Position numbers and translations under genes: made by a program. The notes beneath the pieces were generated by a model. That model saw nothing but the letters and a program-made list of their open reading frames with translations. It was not told the DNA's origin and searched no databases. A DNA stretch of 64,000 nucleotides. It comes from Halorhabdus tiamatea SARL4B. GTDB lineage: Archaea; Halobacteriota; Halobacteria; Halobacteriales; Haloarculaceae. Positions 1 to 9,050 of this stretch are shown piece after piece. Positions within the stretch are counted from its first letter, which is position 1. Each line of letters starts with the position of its first letter. Location of the stretch: NCBI RefSeq assembly GCF_000470655.1, contig NC_021921.1, positions 1,364,001-1,428,000 on the forward strand, written 5' to 3'.

Positions 1-516
1 GACGAAGGTATCGCCGTCGCGGTCGATCCCGGTGTAGCGGACGCTCTTTTCGCCATCCCCACCCGCAGACGCCCCCTTGAGCATGGTGAGGTCGTGGACC
101 CCGATCGCGCCCTTCGCCCGCTTGCGCCCCATCGTCGCGTGGAGTTTCTCCTGGAGCTGGATCAGCGAGTCCAGGGATGCCTCGTCGAGGTCCAGCCCGC
201 GGACGACCGCGCCCGTGACGTAGGGGCGTTCCTCGGGCACGTCCTCGACGTGGATCGTCCAGTCGGCGTCGTTGGTCTTCGGGACGTATACGCCCCGATC
301 GTCGCCGTACTGATACCGCAGCGACCGGGCGACCCCCTCGACGGAGAGGCGATCGAGGCGATCTGGTTCGAACTCGAATCGTAGTTCGCCCTCGTCGGTC
401 TCGCCCTCGTACTCCAGGCCGAGTTCGAAGAGATCATCACGCAGGTCGTCGTCGCTTTTGTCGTCGTGGCCGGTCAGCGTGCGAAGTTCGTCAGTGTCAA
501 TGTCGACAGTGGGCAT
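1..516 (-). CDS. pheT: Phenylalanyl-tRNA synthetase beta subunit, 5' part (runs off the window)
   Basis: The first 172 codons of PheT are present; the rest lies beyond base 1. The reading frame opens with MPTVDIDTDELRTLTG and continues without a stop to the window edge. The N-terminal B1-like region (about residues 1-90) and the following segment with GAVVRGLDLDE and IQLQEKLHATMGRKRAKG are typical of archaeal PheT. It forms the alpha2-beta2 enzyme that charges tRNA-Phe in the cytoplasm. The ATG shares one base with the TGA of pheS upstream (TGATG), so the two subunits are probably translated in a coupled way from one transcript. Confidence 0.93.
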   Translation of the reverse strand, partial: MPTVDIDTDELRTLTGHDDKSDDDLRDDLFELGLEYEGETDEGELRFEFEPDRLDRLSVEGVARSLRYQYGDDRGVYVPKTNDADWTIHVEDVPEERPYVTGAVVRGLDLDEASLDSLIQLQEKLHATMGRKRAKGAIGVHDLTMLKGASAGGDGEKSVRYTGIDRDGDTFV

Positions 517-2021
517 CAGTAACGCACCTCCTCGGTCCGCAAGTAGTCAAGATCGACCAGCGTGCCGTGGACGTCCCGGATGTCCTCGGCACCGGTGACG
601 AGCATCATCAGCCGCTCTAACGCGAGTCCCCAGGCCATCACGTCACACTCGACGCCGAGGGGATCGAGCATCTCCGGCCGGAAGATCCCGGAGTTGCCGA
701 TCTCGACGACCTCGCCCGTGACCGGATGCTCACCGAACAGCTCGAAGCTGGGCTCCGTGTAGGGGTTGTAGGTCGGCTTGAACTCCAGGTCGGTGATCCC
801 GAACTGCTCGTAGAACTCCGTGAACGTGCCCATCAGGTCCCGCACCGAGAGGTCCTCGGCCATCACCCACCCCTCGATCTGGAAGAACTCCAGGAGGTGG
901 GTGGCGTCGATCTCGTCGTTGCGGTAGGCCTTCTCGACGGAGAAGAATCGCTGTGGCGGTTCGAGATCACCTTGCGCGATGCCGGCAAGGTGGCGGGCAG
1001 AGAGTGACGTGGTGTGGCCGCGCAGATCGACCTGGCGGGCCATCTCCTCGCCCCAGGGGGAGTGATACCCCTCGCCGTCGGGGCCAGCGCCCACGCGGTG
1101 GGCCGCCTCGACGTCCTCGCGGACCTCGTCAGGCAGATCGTCCATCGGTGGGACGTCCAGCGCGAACTGGTCCCAGTGCGTGCGCGCGGGGTGGTCCTGT
1201 GGCATGAACAGCGCGTCGTTGATCCAGAACTCCGCGTCGGCGTGGGGACCGTCCATCTCCTCGAATCCCGTCCCCACGAGAACCTCCTTGACGCGCTCGG
1301 CCATGCCGCGAAGCGGGTGCATCTTCCCGCCGTCGATGGCTTCGGCGTCGGCCTCGACGTTGTAGTCGGCGAATTCGACGTCCTCCCACTCCCCGCTGGT
1401 GAGGAGGTCCGGCGTGAGGCGATCGACTTCCTCGGCCTCCTCGATTCCGGCCATAAGTTCCGTCACGCCCGCGTCGGTGAGTTCGACCGACCGGACGGTA
1501 CGCTCTGCGCGCTCGATCAACCCGCGGCGGTCGAGCTGGTCGAGGACGTCCTCGTCAGCAACGGGTTCGCCCGCAGCGAGGGCGTCGAGTGCGGCGGCTT
1601 CTACGTCGTCGTTCAGGTCAACGTCAGCTTCGGCAGTGATCTCGCCGGATTCGATCTCGCCGTAGCCCTTCCGGGCGAAGTTCGACAGCGCGATGTCGAC
1701 GGCCTCGCCATCGAGATCGGCGGCTCCGACGACCTGTCCCATCGAGACGCCGCCTTCCTCGGCACCCTGCTCGACGGCAGCGGAGTAGAGGCGGTGTTCG
1801 GGCAAGCCAGCGTCGAGGTAGGACTCGCCCTCCGCGGTCAACGAGACGGATTCGTCGGTCGTCTCGGTGACGGCCACCAGCCCCTCGGCTTCGAGTTCGA
1901 ACGCGGCGCGGGTGACGGCCGCCGTGTCCAGGCCGGTCTCCTCGCGTAGCTGTTCGACGGTGCGCCGGTCGTCTGCGCTCGCGGCCTCGACGACCGCGAG
2001 TTGGTCGCTCGGGAGTTCCAT
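516..2021 (-). CDS. pheS: Phenylalanyl-tRNA synthetase alpha subunit
   Basis: PheS of 501 aa is the catalytic class II subunit, activating Phe and attaching it to tRNA-Phe. Winged-helix segments that contact tRNA fill about residues 1-150 (e.g. RRTVEQLREETGLDTAAVTR). The class II core follows, with a motif 2 region FFSVEKAYRNDEIDATH (about 355) and motif 3 GLALERLMML (about 465). The frame stays open 76 codons further upstream, but that extension is not family-like. I chose the ATG at 2021 (MELPSDQLAVVEAASADD) because it gives the usual archaeal PheS length and N-terminus. It is first in a pheS-pheT operon with a 1-nt overlap. Confidence 0.95.
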   Translation of the reverse strand: MELPSDQLAVVEAASADDRRTVEQLREETGLDTAAVTRAAFELEAEGLVAVTETTDESVSLTAEGESYLDAGLPEHRLYSAAVEQGAEEGGVSMGQVVGAADLDGEAVDIALSNFARKGYGEIESGEITAEADVDLNDDVEAAALDALAAGEPVADEDVLDQLDRRGLIERAERTVRSVELTDAGVTELMAGIEEAEEVDRLTPDLLTSGEWEDVEFADYNVEADAEAIDGGKMHPLRGMAERVKEVLVGTGFEEMDGPHADAEFWINDALFMPQDHPARTHWDQFALDVPPMDDLPDEVREDVEAAHRVGAGPDGEGYHSPWGEEMARQVDLRGHTTSLSARHLAGIAQGDLEPPQRFFSVEKAYRNDEIDATHLLEFFQIEGWVMAEDLSVRDLMGTFTEFYEQFGITDLEFKPTYNPYTEPSFELFGEHPVTGEVVEIGNSGIFRPEMLDPLGVECDVMAWGLALERLMMLVTGAEDIRDVHGTLVDLDYLRTEEVRY

Positions 2022-2279
2022 CAGTTGTTGTCGGAGTACCGTGTGTTGCTCGGATAACGGTTCCCAATTTCGCTCACACCGGAGCGTAACCTGCGACGTC
2101 GGTTTCGTCGGGGGGCGAAGCCGATCCCCGAGTCCACCGACAGTCAGGCTGCGATAAAAAAGCCGAACGCCCGACCGACTCGCGACTGGCTGGCGATCCA
2201 CCGCAACTGGGCGTTCGGTGCCATATCCCTGATTGGCAAGCCGTGGCACAAAAACGTTCCGTCCACAGAACGGCCCCGT

Positions 2280-3776
2280 TCAGTCGTCCAGGGCGGTCTC
2301 CGGGCGGTACTCCCGGCTGATCGCCTTCCACTTGCCCGTCGAGAAGCGGTAGTAGTTACCCACTGCAGGGACGAGCGTCTCGCCGAGGAAGGCGACGTAG
2401 ATGCCCCAGACGCCGATCGGGGTCGTCGCCCCCAGATACGCGGCGGGGATCGAGACGGCGAACACCCCGAGCGCCTGGTAGATGAACGGCCAGTTCGTGT
2501 CGCCACTGGCGTCTAAGGCCCCGGCGATGGTGCTGTTGACCCCCTGCGGGATGATCGCGATGGTGCCCGCAAAGACCATCCCGACCGCGATCGGGACCGC
2601 CCCGGCCTCGGTCCCGAACGCGACGACCGCCGGTCTGGCGAGGACGGCCACGACCGCCGCCGAGACGGCGTAGGTCGCGACCGCCATGAGGACGATCTCC
2701 CGACCGTAGACTGCGGCGGTCTCCTCGTCGTCCTCGCCGAGGTGCTGGCCGACGAGACTGGACGCCGCGAGGCCGAATCCCCAGCCGGGGACGTTCATCA
2801 ACCCCCAGATCCGCCGAGCGACAGTGTAGGCTGCCAAGACGGTCGTCCCGAACATGCCGACGATGAACAGCATGGGGAAGCGGGCGACCGTCCAGGTCAT
2901 GTTCCGACCGACGACGGGCGTCCCGATCGAGACGACGTCCGTGATGTCGTCCCAGTGAAAGTACGTCCCGCGCGGCGAGACCGACACCGGGAACGCACCG
3001 ATTCCGGGGAGCCAGCCGGCGATCAGCCCGACGATGAACAGGCCGGTGACGAGGACGTTCGCCGCGACGGTGCCCCAGGCCGCACCGGCCACACCCATCC
3101 CGAGGCCGAAGATGAACACGCCGTTGAGCGCGATGTTGAGGACGGCACCGCCGCCACGGAGTATCATCGGGATCTGGGCGTCGTCGGCCCCGATGAGGAC
3201 GCGGCTACCCACCAGGTTCAGCCCGGCGAATGGCACACCCAGGCCGAGGATCTGGAGGTACGTCGCGCCGTACTCGACGACCTGCGCGTCGCTGTTGAGC
3301 AGGCCGATGAGCCACTCGGGGAATAGCCAGAAGGCCGCGCCGATTGGCAGGGTCGCCGCGACGACGACCACGAAGCTCGACCGGACGGCCTGGCCCAGCT
3401 GGCCGAACTCCTCGGCACCGAATCGCTGGGAGACGAGCGCGATCGTCCCGGCGGCGAACCCGCCGCCGAACGCGAAGGCGAGCCCCCAGAACGGGCCGGC
3501 GAGACCGACACCGGAGATGGCGTCGTTGGCTACCAGCCCCGAGGCCGCCCCGACCATCGCGACGTCGGCAGCGTTCTTCGACATCCGGGCGATCCCGGTG
3601 ACCACGCGTGGCCAGGAGAGATCCGTCGCTCGGCGTGCGCGGTCGGCGTCCATCAGTCCGAGGCGAGCGAGTGCCAGACCGATGAGGAGAATGACACCAC
3701 GGACGGGATTCGCCCGGGAACCGGCGCGCTTGAGGGACTGGACGGCGCTATCGACTACCGACGGAAGGCGAGACAC
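2280..3776 (-). CDS. MATE family multidrug/Na+ efflux transporter
   Basis: A 498-aa polytopic membrane protein with about 12 hydrophobic segments in two six-helix halves, the MATE/DinF layout. Recognisable pieces are RVVTGIARMSKNAADVAMVG near the start, FWGLAFAFGGGFAAGTIALVSQRFGAEEF in the first half and the related GWGFGLAASSLVGQHLGE in the second. Proteins of this family export cationic compounds using Na+ or H+ gradients; the substrate cannot be read from sequence. I chose the GTG at 3776 (VSRLPSVVDS); an upstream ATG would overlap the end of trpS with unrelated sequence, and MDADRARRATDLSWP is a later alternative. It lies 74 bp downstream of trpS on the same strand. Confidence 0.85.
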   Translation of the reverse strand: MSRLPSVVDSAVQSLKRAGSRANPVRGVILLIGLALARLGLMDADRARRATDLSWPRVVTGIARMSKNAADVAMVGAASGLVANDAISGVGLAGPFWGLAFAFGGGFAAGTIALVSQRFGAEEFGQLGQAVRSSFVVVVAATLPIGAAFWLFPEWLIGLLNSDAQVVEYGATYLQILGLGVPFAGLNLVGSRVLIGADDAQIPMILRGGGAVLNIALNGVFIFGLGMGVAGAAWGTVAANVLVTGLFIVGLIAGWLPGIGAFPVSVSPRGTYFHWDDITDVVSIGTPVVGRNMTWTVARFPMLFIVGMFGTTVLAAYTVARRIWGLMNVPGWGFGLAASSLVGQHLGEDDEETAAVYGREIVLMAVATYAVSAAVVAVLARPAVVAFGTEAGAVPIAVGMVFAGTIAIIPQGVNSTIAGALDASGDTNWPFIYQALGVFAVSIPAAYLGATTPIGVWGIYVAFLGETLVPAVGNYYRFSTGKWKAISREYRPETALDD

Positions 3777-3850
3777 GAAGTAATAGATCGTAGTTCGTCC
3801 TCGGAAAAAGGTCTTCCCATCTGAACTGCAGACGAGATCGCTGGGACCGT

Positions 3851-5464
3851 TCAGCGCGCGCGATCGGAGTCGAAGTCGATGTCCAGCTCGTCGAGTCGAT
3901 CGGCCCATTCCTCGCGTTTGTCCTGGTGCTCCTCGAGGAAGGATTCCATGAGTTCGGCGGCCTGCTCTTTACAGCCGCCACAGAGGCGCTCGCCGCCGGC
4001 ACACTCCTCGTAGACTTCGGTGGCGAACTCGTCGTCGTCATCCGCGAGCAGGTAGGCGTAGAGTTCGTAGACCGGGCACTCGTCCGGCTTCCCGCCGAGT
4101 TCGCGCTGCTCCTCGGCGGTCTCGCGGCCACCCGTCGTCGCTGCCCGGACCTTGTCGTAGCCGTCTTCGGGATCGTCGAGCAGCGAAATGTGGCTCGCCG
4201 GGACGGACGAAGACATCTTCCCGCCGGTTAGCCCGGTCATGAAACGATGGTATATCGACGACGGCGGGAGGAAGCCGTACCCGCCGTGAGCGAGTTCGAC
4301 CTCGCGGGCGAGTGCCGCGGCGGCCTCGTGATCCAGTTCGAAGGCGTCGATGTGCTCGTCGTAGACCCGCTTCTCGCCGTCAACCGCCTCGATGAGCGCC
4401 TCGAAGGCCTCCTCGGTCGCGTTGCGATCGAGAAAGCGGACGCGGGGGCGGAGTGGCTCCTTGCCAGCCTCCCGGAGCATCGTGATGACGCGATCCTTCG
4501 TCGTCGCGTCGACGTCCGTGGCGTCCCGATCCCGTTCGTTGTCGAGATACGTCGCAGCGTCGCCACACCGGATGGTCTCGCCGGGGTGCTGTTCGGAGAG
4601 TGTCTTGTAGGCTTCGGCGAGCAGGGCGCGCTCCTCGTCGTCGGTCTCGAAGGAGGCGTACGCCTCCGTGACGCCGAAGTAGCGCATCCGGGCGGCGACG
4701 TCGCGCGCCAGGCGCATGTGCGGGTCCTGGTCGGGGCCGACGGGAATGACGGTGGGTTGGGGTGCATCCAGTTGCGGGTAGAGGATGTCCGCGATCTGGG
4801 TGACGACGCTTTGCATGTGGCTGACGTCGGTCTCGCCGTCGAAGCCGTAGATCCCCTCGAACTCGGCGAAGCGGGCCTCCGCACCGAGTTCGAACGCCAG
4901 ATCCTGGAGCTCGCGGTTCTCAGACTGCCGGTAGAGCGTCCCCGCCTCGGGGTCGAACCCGAGCGCGAGCAGCGAGAGGATGTAATCTCTGGCGTGCTCG
5001 TCGATCTCCTCCCACGTCAGCCCACGGGCGGCGTGGGCCTCCAGATCAGCGATGAGGCCGTAGGCGTCCCCGCCCTGGCGTTGATGCCAGATGATCTCGT
5101 CGAAGACGAGTTTGTGGCCGATGTGGGGGTCGCCGGTGGGCATAAAGCCCGAGAGGACGGCGAAGGGGTCGTCCTCTCGCATCGCGCGGGCGACCGGTCG
5201 GTAGTCACGGTGGCCGAAGATGACCCCGCGGCGCATCAGGTAGTGGGGGTCGGGCACCTCGGGCAGTACCTCGTCGAACGCCTCGATACCGAACTCCTCG
5301 AAGAGGTTGCGGTAATCGGAGACCGTCGAGGAGCCCCACGGGTCCAAGGTAGTGTCGTCGGCTCCCTCGGCCTGCGTCCCGCCGTCAGTGCGGAGTCGGG
5401 ACGAAGCCTGTTCACGCCGTCGGTCGTCTGTCGATTCGTCGTCGGTGTGTGAATCTCGCGTCAT
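3851..5464 (-). CDS. trpS: Tryptophanyl-tRNA synthetase
   Basis: A 537-aa class I synthetase that charges tRNA-Trp. The HIGH-type motif is GDPHIGHK (about residues 111-118) and the KMSKS-type loop is GGKMSSSVP (about 414-422). GPDQDPHMRLARD, part of the Trp/Tyr-RS Rossmann fold, is also present. The C-terminal region has CAGGERLCGGCKEQ, a cysteine cluster common in archaeal TrpRS. I chose the ATG at 5464 (MTRDSHTDDESTDD), which begins with the acidic, disordered N-terminus common in haloarchaea; the frame is open upstream but reads as noise. It lies downstream of endA on the minus strand with a 204-bp gap that holds a hairpin. Confidence 0.95.
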   Translation of the reverse strand: MTRDSHTDDESTDDRRREQASSRLRTDGGTQAEGADDTTLDPWGSSTVSDYRNLFEEFGIEAFDEVLPEVPDPHYLMRRGVIFGHRDYRPVARAMREDDPFAVLSGFMPTGDPHIGHKLVFDEIIWHQRQGGDAYGLIADLEAHAARGLTWEEIDEHARDYILSLLALGFDPEAGTLYRQSENRELQDLAFELGAEARFAEFEGIYGFDGETDVSHMQSVVTQIADILYPQLDAPQPTVIPVGPDQDPHMRLARDVAARMRYFGVTEAYASFETDDEERALLAEAYKTLSEQHPGETIRCGDAATYLDNERDRDATDVDATTKDRVITMLREAGKEPLRPRVRFLDRNATEEAFEALIEAVDGEKRVYDEHIDAFELDHEAAAALAREVELAHGGYGFLPPSSIYHRFMTGLTGGKMSSSVPASHISLLDDPEDGYDKVRAATTGGRETAEEQRELGGKPDECPVYELYAYLLADDDDEFATEVYEECAGGERLCGGCKEQAAELMESFLEEHQDKREEWADRLDELDIDFDSDRAR

Positions 5465-5574
5465 TGGTGTCGTGTCTCGTGTGGTTGGTGCTCGAAGCCA
5501 CCGGGTCGAAAAAGCGGAGGGAGCATCGCCCGCCGGGCGACGGGTTACGCCCGCCGGCCGGCGACGGCGACACT

Positions 5575-5620
5575 GTCCACTTCCCGGGGGTGCCAGCGAC
5601 GGACATCGGGGGAAGTGGAC
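5575..5620. repeat. Inverted repeat between endA and trpS
   Basis: GTCCACTTCCC (5575-5585) and GGGAAGTGGAC (5610-5620) are perfect 11-bp inverted arms around a 24-nt loop. It sits 111-156 bp before the trpS start and just after the endA stop. It could end endA transcription or fold in the trpS leader; the sequence does not decide between these. Confidence 0.55.
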
Positions 5621-5668
5621 GCCATGTGCGTACGTCTCCACCAGCAGGGTTTAATGGTTTTCTATCCG

Positions 5669-6715
5669 TCACGGCGTCAATCGAGCGACTTCGAGCCACT
5701 CGATTCGGGGCTCGCCGTCGGCCTCAGCCTCGGCCACCAGCGCGAACACCATCCGTTTCCGGACGCCGTGGGCCAGTCGCACGTCCAAGGCGAGGTCCCG
5801 CGGCGAGAACGCGTGGTCGGCTGGCAACACCCGAACGAGCAACTCGGAGTGCCCCAGCGAGTCGACGCTCTCGACGTCGGCGTAGGTACGGAAATCCGCG
5901 CCGAACTTGTAGCCCGTCTTGGGCACGACGCCACGCCCGCGGAGAGCCCGATAGACCGAAAGGCGGCGATCGAAGCGCTCGCCCTCGACCTCGCGGCCGC
6001 ACTCGACGATCGCGTCCGCACCACCCTCGACATCGAGGACTCCTTGCCCAGCCAGTGCGGCAGCTTCGATCAGCGAAAGCTGGAGGGGCTCGGCCGTCTC
6101 GTCGTCGAGCGGCTGCCCGTAGAAGCCCTCGCGATACAGGGTGGCAGGCGGCTCCCAGACCAGGACTCGATCGCCCAGCAGGTCGGCCGCGACGCCGGTC
6201 GGCAGGTCAGTCGTCGTCGACCCACCGATGTCGGGATGGCTGGTTTCGAGGTAGGTGATCGCCGACTCCTCGTCGACGACCGCCAGGACGCTGTCCCCCA
6301 GCGTGGCCGCGGAGACAGCCGTTCGTTCACTGATGGCTCGGACGCGGTAGGCGACCGCCTCGTCCCAGGGCCCCTGCCCGCGGGGGTAGACCACGAAATC
6401 CGCGCCTGCGGGGTCGTCGACCCAGCCCTCGCGGGCGGGCGAAAGGTAGAACCCCCGATCCCGGAGGTCCTTGTAGACTAAGACGGCGATCTCCGAGACA
6501 GCGGCAGAAGAGAGGAGCGCCCGGAAGTCGAGTCCCTCGCCGCTTGTCGCGTCCCGGACGTGATCGACGTCACCACGGTAGAGGAGGTGGGCAGCCTCGA
6601 CGGGTGCCAACACCAGCCCGCCGGCGTCGACGTGGCCGTACCCCCGTGAGTCGTAGAAACGCTCGCGGGCCTCGCTGTCGCCGCGGACCACGTCTCCCTC
6701 CAGGACCAGTTCCAT
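5669..6715 (-). CDS. endA: tRNA-splicing endonuclease
   Basis: EndA of 348 aa cuts bulge-helix-bulge introns from pre-tRNA and pre-rRNA. The length is about twice the short archaeal form, with two related halves (residues about 1-170 and 171-348), as in the homodimeric two-repeat euryarchaeal type. The catalytic region is in the second half: YKFGADFRTY (Tyr about 278), GHSELLV (His about 289) and GVRKRMVF (Lys about 320). I chose the ATG at 6715 (MELVLEGDVVRGD), which starts directly at the fold; 28 upstream codons are not conserved-looking. It is followed by trpS on the same strand. Confidence 0.93.
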   Translation of the reverse strand: MELVLEGDVVRGDSEARERFYDSRGYGHVDAGGLVLAPVEAAHLLYRGDVDHVRDATSGEGLDFRALLSSAAVSEIAVLVYKDLRDRGFYLSPAREGWVDDPAGADFVVYPRGQGPWDEAVAYRVRAISERTAVSAATLGDSVLAVVDEESAITYLETSHPDIGGSTTTDLPTGVAADLLGDRVLVWEPPATLYREGFYGQPLDDETAEPLQLSLIEAAALAGQGVLDVEGGADAIVECGREVEGERFDRRLSVYRALRGRGVVPKTGYKFGADFRTYADVESVDSLGHSELLVRVLPADHAFSPRDLALDVRLAHGVRKRMVFALVAEAEADGEPRIEWLEVARLTP

Positions 6716-6795
6716 AGTCTGACCAACCCACGGGCGGCCAAAGGCGCTACGATCGGCGCACGGGCACTGTCGGGCAGCCACTGCGGGCCGCCCCG

Positions 6796-7551
6796 TCACG
6801 ACTCCGCCGGAAGGCCCCCCGAGTCGTCCCGCCAGGCCTCACAGGTCGCGTCGAGACATCGTCGCCCGCCAGCGGTCTCGAACAGCGGAAGGCCACAGGC
6901 ACACTCGCCCACGACCACGCCGGCCGGGAACGCGAAGCCGGTGTCACACTCGGGGTAGTTCTCACAGCCCGCGAGCAGACCGCCGCGCCGGAGGATCCGG
7001 AGGTCACCGTCGCAGTTCGGACAGTCCCACTCGCGGTCGAAGACCTCGGCGACGGCGTCGTCCATGGACTCACACTCGCGATCGACACAGATCTCGAAGG
7101 CCCGGCCGCGCTCGACGTGCATCTTCGGGAGGCCACACTCACAGCGATGGTCGAGCACTTCCGCGTCGCCGGGCAGTCCGTATCGGGCGTCACAGCCCGT
7201 ACAGGCGACGGCGTCGGTAACGCGGACGAGTGCGGCCCCGCAGTCCGGACACTCGCCGACCGGCGATCCCGCGGCGCTGGCCGGGTAGCGCCCGCTCGCG
7301 GTCTCGTCGTGGATATCGACAGTGAGTCGCTGGTCGCCGTCGGTCGCCGCGAGGTGTGTGCCGTCGATGGTCACCGTCTCGGCGCGCGTGAGCCACGCGA
7401 CCGGCTGGTAGCCCTCGGCGTCGTGAACCAGGACCGTGTTGTCCGGTTTGACCACCACGAGGACCTGCCCGCGCTGTTCGTGCTCGCGGACGCGCGAGCC
7501 GTCGAAGGTGGTCGTACACTCTCCCGCGACGACGTGGATTCCGTCGTGCAT
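6796..7551 (-). CDS. NucS-N-like domain fused to multiple zinc ribbons
   Basis: A 251-aa protein. Residues about 1-90 (HVVAGECTTTFDGSR..VVVVKPDNTVLVHDAEGYQPVAW) resemble the N-terminal beta domain of the NucS/DUF91 nucleases, without the RecB-like nuclease half. It is followed by four cysteine pairs: CPDC..CTGC, CECGLP..CVDREC, CPNC..CENYPEC (topoisomerase C4 finger style) and CACGLP..CLDATC. That points to nucleic-acid binding rather than catalysis. It is upstream of endA on the same strand with an 80-bp gap. Function is inferred from domains only; I know no experimental role. Confidence 0.75.
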   Translation of the reverse strand: MHDGIHVVAGECTTTFDGSRVREHEQRGQVLVVVKPDNTVLVHDAEGYQPVAWLTRAETVTIDGTHLAATDGDQRLTVDIHDETASGRYPASAAGSPVGECPDCGAALVRVTDAVACTGCDARYGLPGDAEVLDHRCECGLPKMHVERGRAFEICVDRECESMDDAVAEVFDREWDCPNCDGDLRILRRGGLLAGCENYPECDTGFAFPAGVVVGECACGLPLFETAGGRRCLDATCEAWRDDSGGLPAES

Positions 7552-7685
7552 ACGCCCGTTGGTCGCGGTCTCCGGTATAAACGCGCGGCCGGAACGGGGT
7601 CACAGGAGAAGCCGACCGAAGGCGGTCCACAAACAGCGCCTTCCCGCGCCCGAAAGTTCGTGTTCCTCGCGTACCTGAAACAGGT

Positions 7686-8303
7686 ATGCGCGGACGTGAC
7701 GTGGTCGTGATCGCGGTCCTGCTGCTCGCCGGCTGTACGGGACTACCGGGCGGCCAGCCGGACGCCGGGACAGCCACGTCGCCAGGGTCTGGCGGTACTG
7801 CGGTAGAGATCTCGGCTGCGGAGACACCGGCGGCCCCTGCCGGCGAGAACTGGACGGTGACAGTCGTCGAGGTTATCGACGGCGACACGATGGACGTCAG
7901 GTTCGAGAACGGATCCACCGAGCGGATCCGGCTGCTCGGCGTGGACACGCCCGAGCCCGACGCCGAGGTGAACCCGGCCGAGTGGGACGGAATTCCGGAC
8001 ACGGAAGCCGGGCTGTCGTGGCTCCGTGACTGGGCCGAGAACGCGGGCGTGTTCGCCGAGCAACGACTGGCGGGCGAGGAAGTTCGTATCGTGACCGACG
8101 AGCTAGCGGGCCGCCGCGGCGGATACGGCCGACTGCTCGTCTACGTCGTGCTCGACGGCGATGTCTTCGGCCAGCAGTTACTCGAGGGCGGGTACGCACG
8201 ACTCTACGAGACCGAGTTCGGGCTGTACGATCGGTTCGCAACAGCGGAGGGAAACGCGCAAGCCGCCGATCGCGGCGTCTGGGGCTTCGAGAAGTCGGCG
8301 TAG
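7686..8303 (+). CDS. Secreted thermonuclease-like (SNase) lipoprotein
   Basis: A 205-aa protein with a lipobox (VVIAVLLLAGCTG, Cys about 17) followed by a Thr/Ser/Gly-rich linker to about residue 55, so it is probably lipid-anchored outside the cell. The rest is a staphylococcal-nuclease OB fold: VEVIDGDTMDVRFENG, ERIRLLGVDTPEP and GRLLVYVVLDG. The Arg of IRLLG and the Asp/Glu of DTPEP match the Ca2+/catalytic positions of the family. It would degrade extracellular DNA or RNA, perhaps for nutrient scavenging. It is divergent from the neighbouring zinc-ribbon gene. Confidence 0.88.
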   Translation: MRGRDVVVIAVLLLAGCTGLPGGQPDAGTATSPGSGGTAVEISAAETPAAPAGENWTVTVVEVIDGDTMDVRFENGSTERIRLLGVDTPEPDAEVNPAEWDGIPDTEAGLSWLRDWAENAGVFAEQRLAGEEVRIVTDELAGRRGGYGRLLVYVVLDGDVFGQQLLEGGYARLYETEFGLYDRFATAEGNAQAADRGVWGFEKSA

Positions 8304-8360
8304 CCCACCGCCGGTGGACTCAGAGCAGGGCGGAGACAACCCCATGCTACGCTCCATTCG

Positions 8361-8368
8361 TTTATATA
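8361..8368 (+). promoter_or_regulatory. TATA box of the LURP-one-like gene
   Basis: TTTATATA lies about 28 nt before the ATG at 8392, the spacing expected for a leaderless haloarchaeal transcript, and so supports that start over the open frame upstream. Confidence 0.7.
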
Positions 8369-8391
8369 CCAGAGTCAAGCCAGGGGGAGCC

Positions 8392-8967
8392 ATGGCCACG
8401 AAGTACGACATCCAGGGAATCGAGTTGACCGACGACCGCTATACCGTCGTGCAGTCACTGATTCGCAACAGGTACCGGGCCGAGGACGAGCAGGGCAACG
8501 TTTTGGTTCGCGGCAAGCAGAAGCTGCTCAAATTGAAAGACGAGTTCCCGTTCGTTGGCCCGGACGGCGAGGCGGTGTTCACTGTCAAAGCGGGTGGGAT
8601 CCTCGACGTCGCCGGCGACTACGTCCTCACTGACGCCCGGACCGGCGAGGAGATCGTCATCCTCGACAACGATTACTCGATCTTCCAGGACACGTGGAAG
8701 ATCCGGGACGCGCGAACGGAAGCCAAGCTCGCGGAGATCAACTCCCGTGGCGCGATGGTGACCCTGGCACGGGCGTACGTCCCCTTCGGTGGCTGGATTC
8801 CACACAAGTACGAGATTACGGACCTCGACGGCGACCACGTCGGGCGGATCGAGGGGGAGTTGTCGCTGAAAGACCGATACGACATCGTTATCGACGACGC
8901 AAGCGACGTCCCGAAGGAGCCGATCGTCGCCGCCGCGATGGTCGTCGACGCGATCCAGAATCACTGA
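8392..8967 (+). CDS. LURP-one-related family protein
   Basis: A 191-aa protein with the LURP-one/Tubby-like (DUF567) 12-strand barrel pattern: YTVVQSLIRNRYRAEDEQGNVLVRGKQKLLKLKDEF, then repeated beta strands such as EEIVILDNDYSIFQDTWKIRD, and a final hydrophobic helix PIVAAAMVVDAIQNH that fills the barrel. Haloarchaea often carry several copies. The biochemical role is unknown; membrane or phosphoinositide association is known only for distant Tubby/scramblase relatives. The ATG at 8392 is preferred because the TATA box at 8361 gives leaderless spacing. Confidence 0.85.
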   Translation: MATKYDIQGIELTDDRYTVVQSLIRNRYRAEDEQGNVLVRGKQKLLKLKDEFPFVGPDGEAVFTVKAGGILDVAGDYVLTDARTGEEIVILDNDYSIFQDTWKIRDARTEAKLAEINSRGAMVTLARAYVPFGGWIPHKYEITDLDGDHVGRIEGELSLKDRYDIVIDDASDVPKEPIVAAAMVVDAIQNH

Positions 8968-9050
8968 GAGTGGCGATCGGACCGCTCGGTTGACACCGAA
9001 GAGTGAGACCGAACCGCCACGGCTTTGTCTCGCCTGGCGAACGTCGAGGT

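Noticed and set aside
7686-8303. SNase-like lipoprotein as a toxin of a defence system
   Set aside because: No immunity or partner gene is next to it and its neighbours are housekeeping genes.
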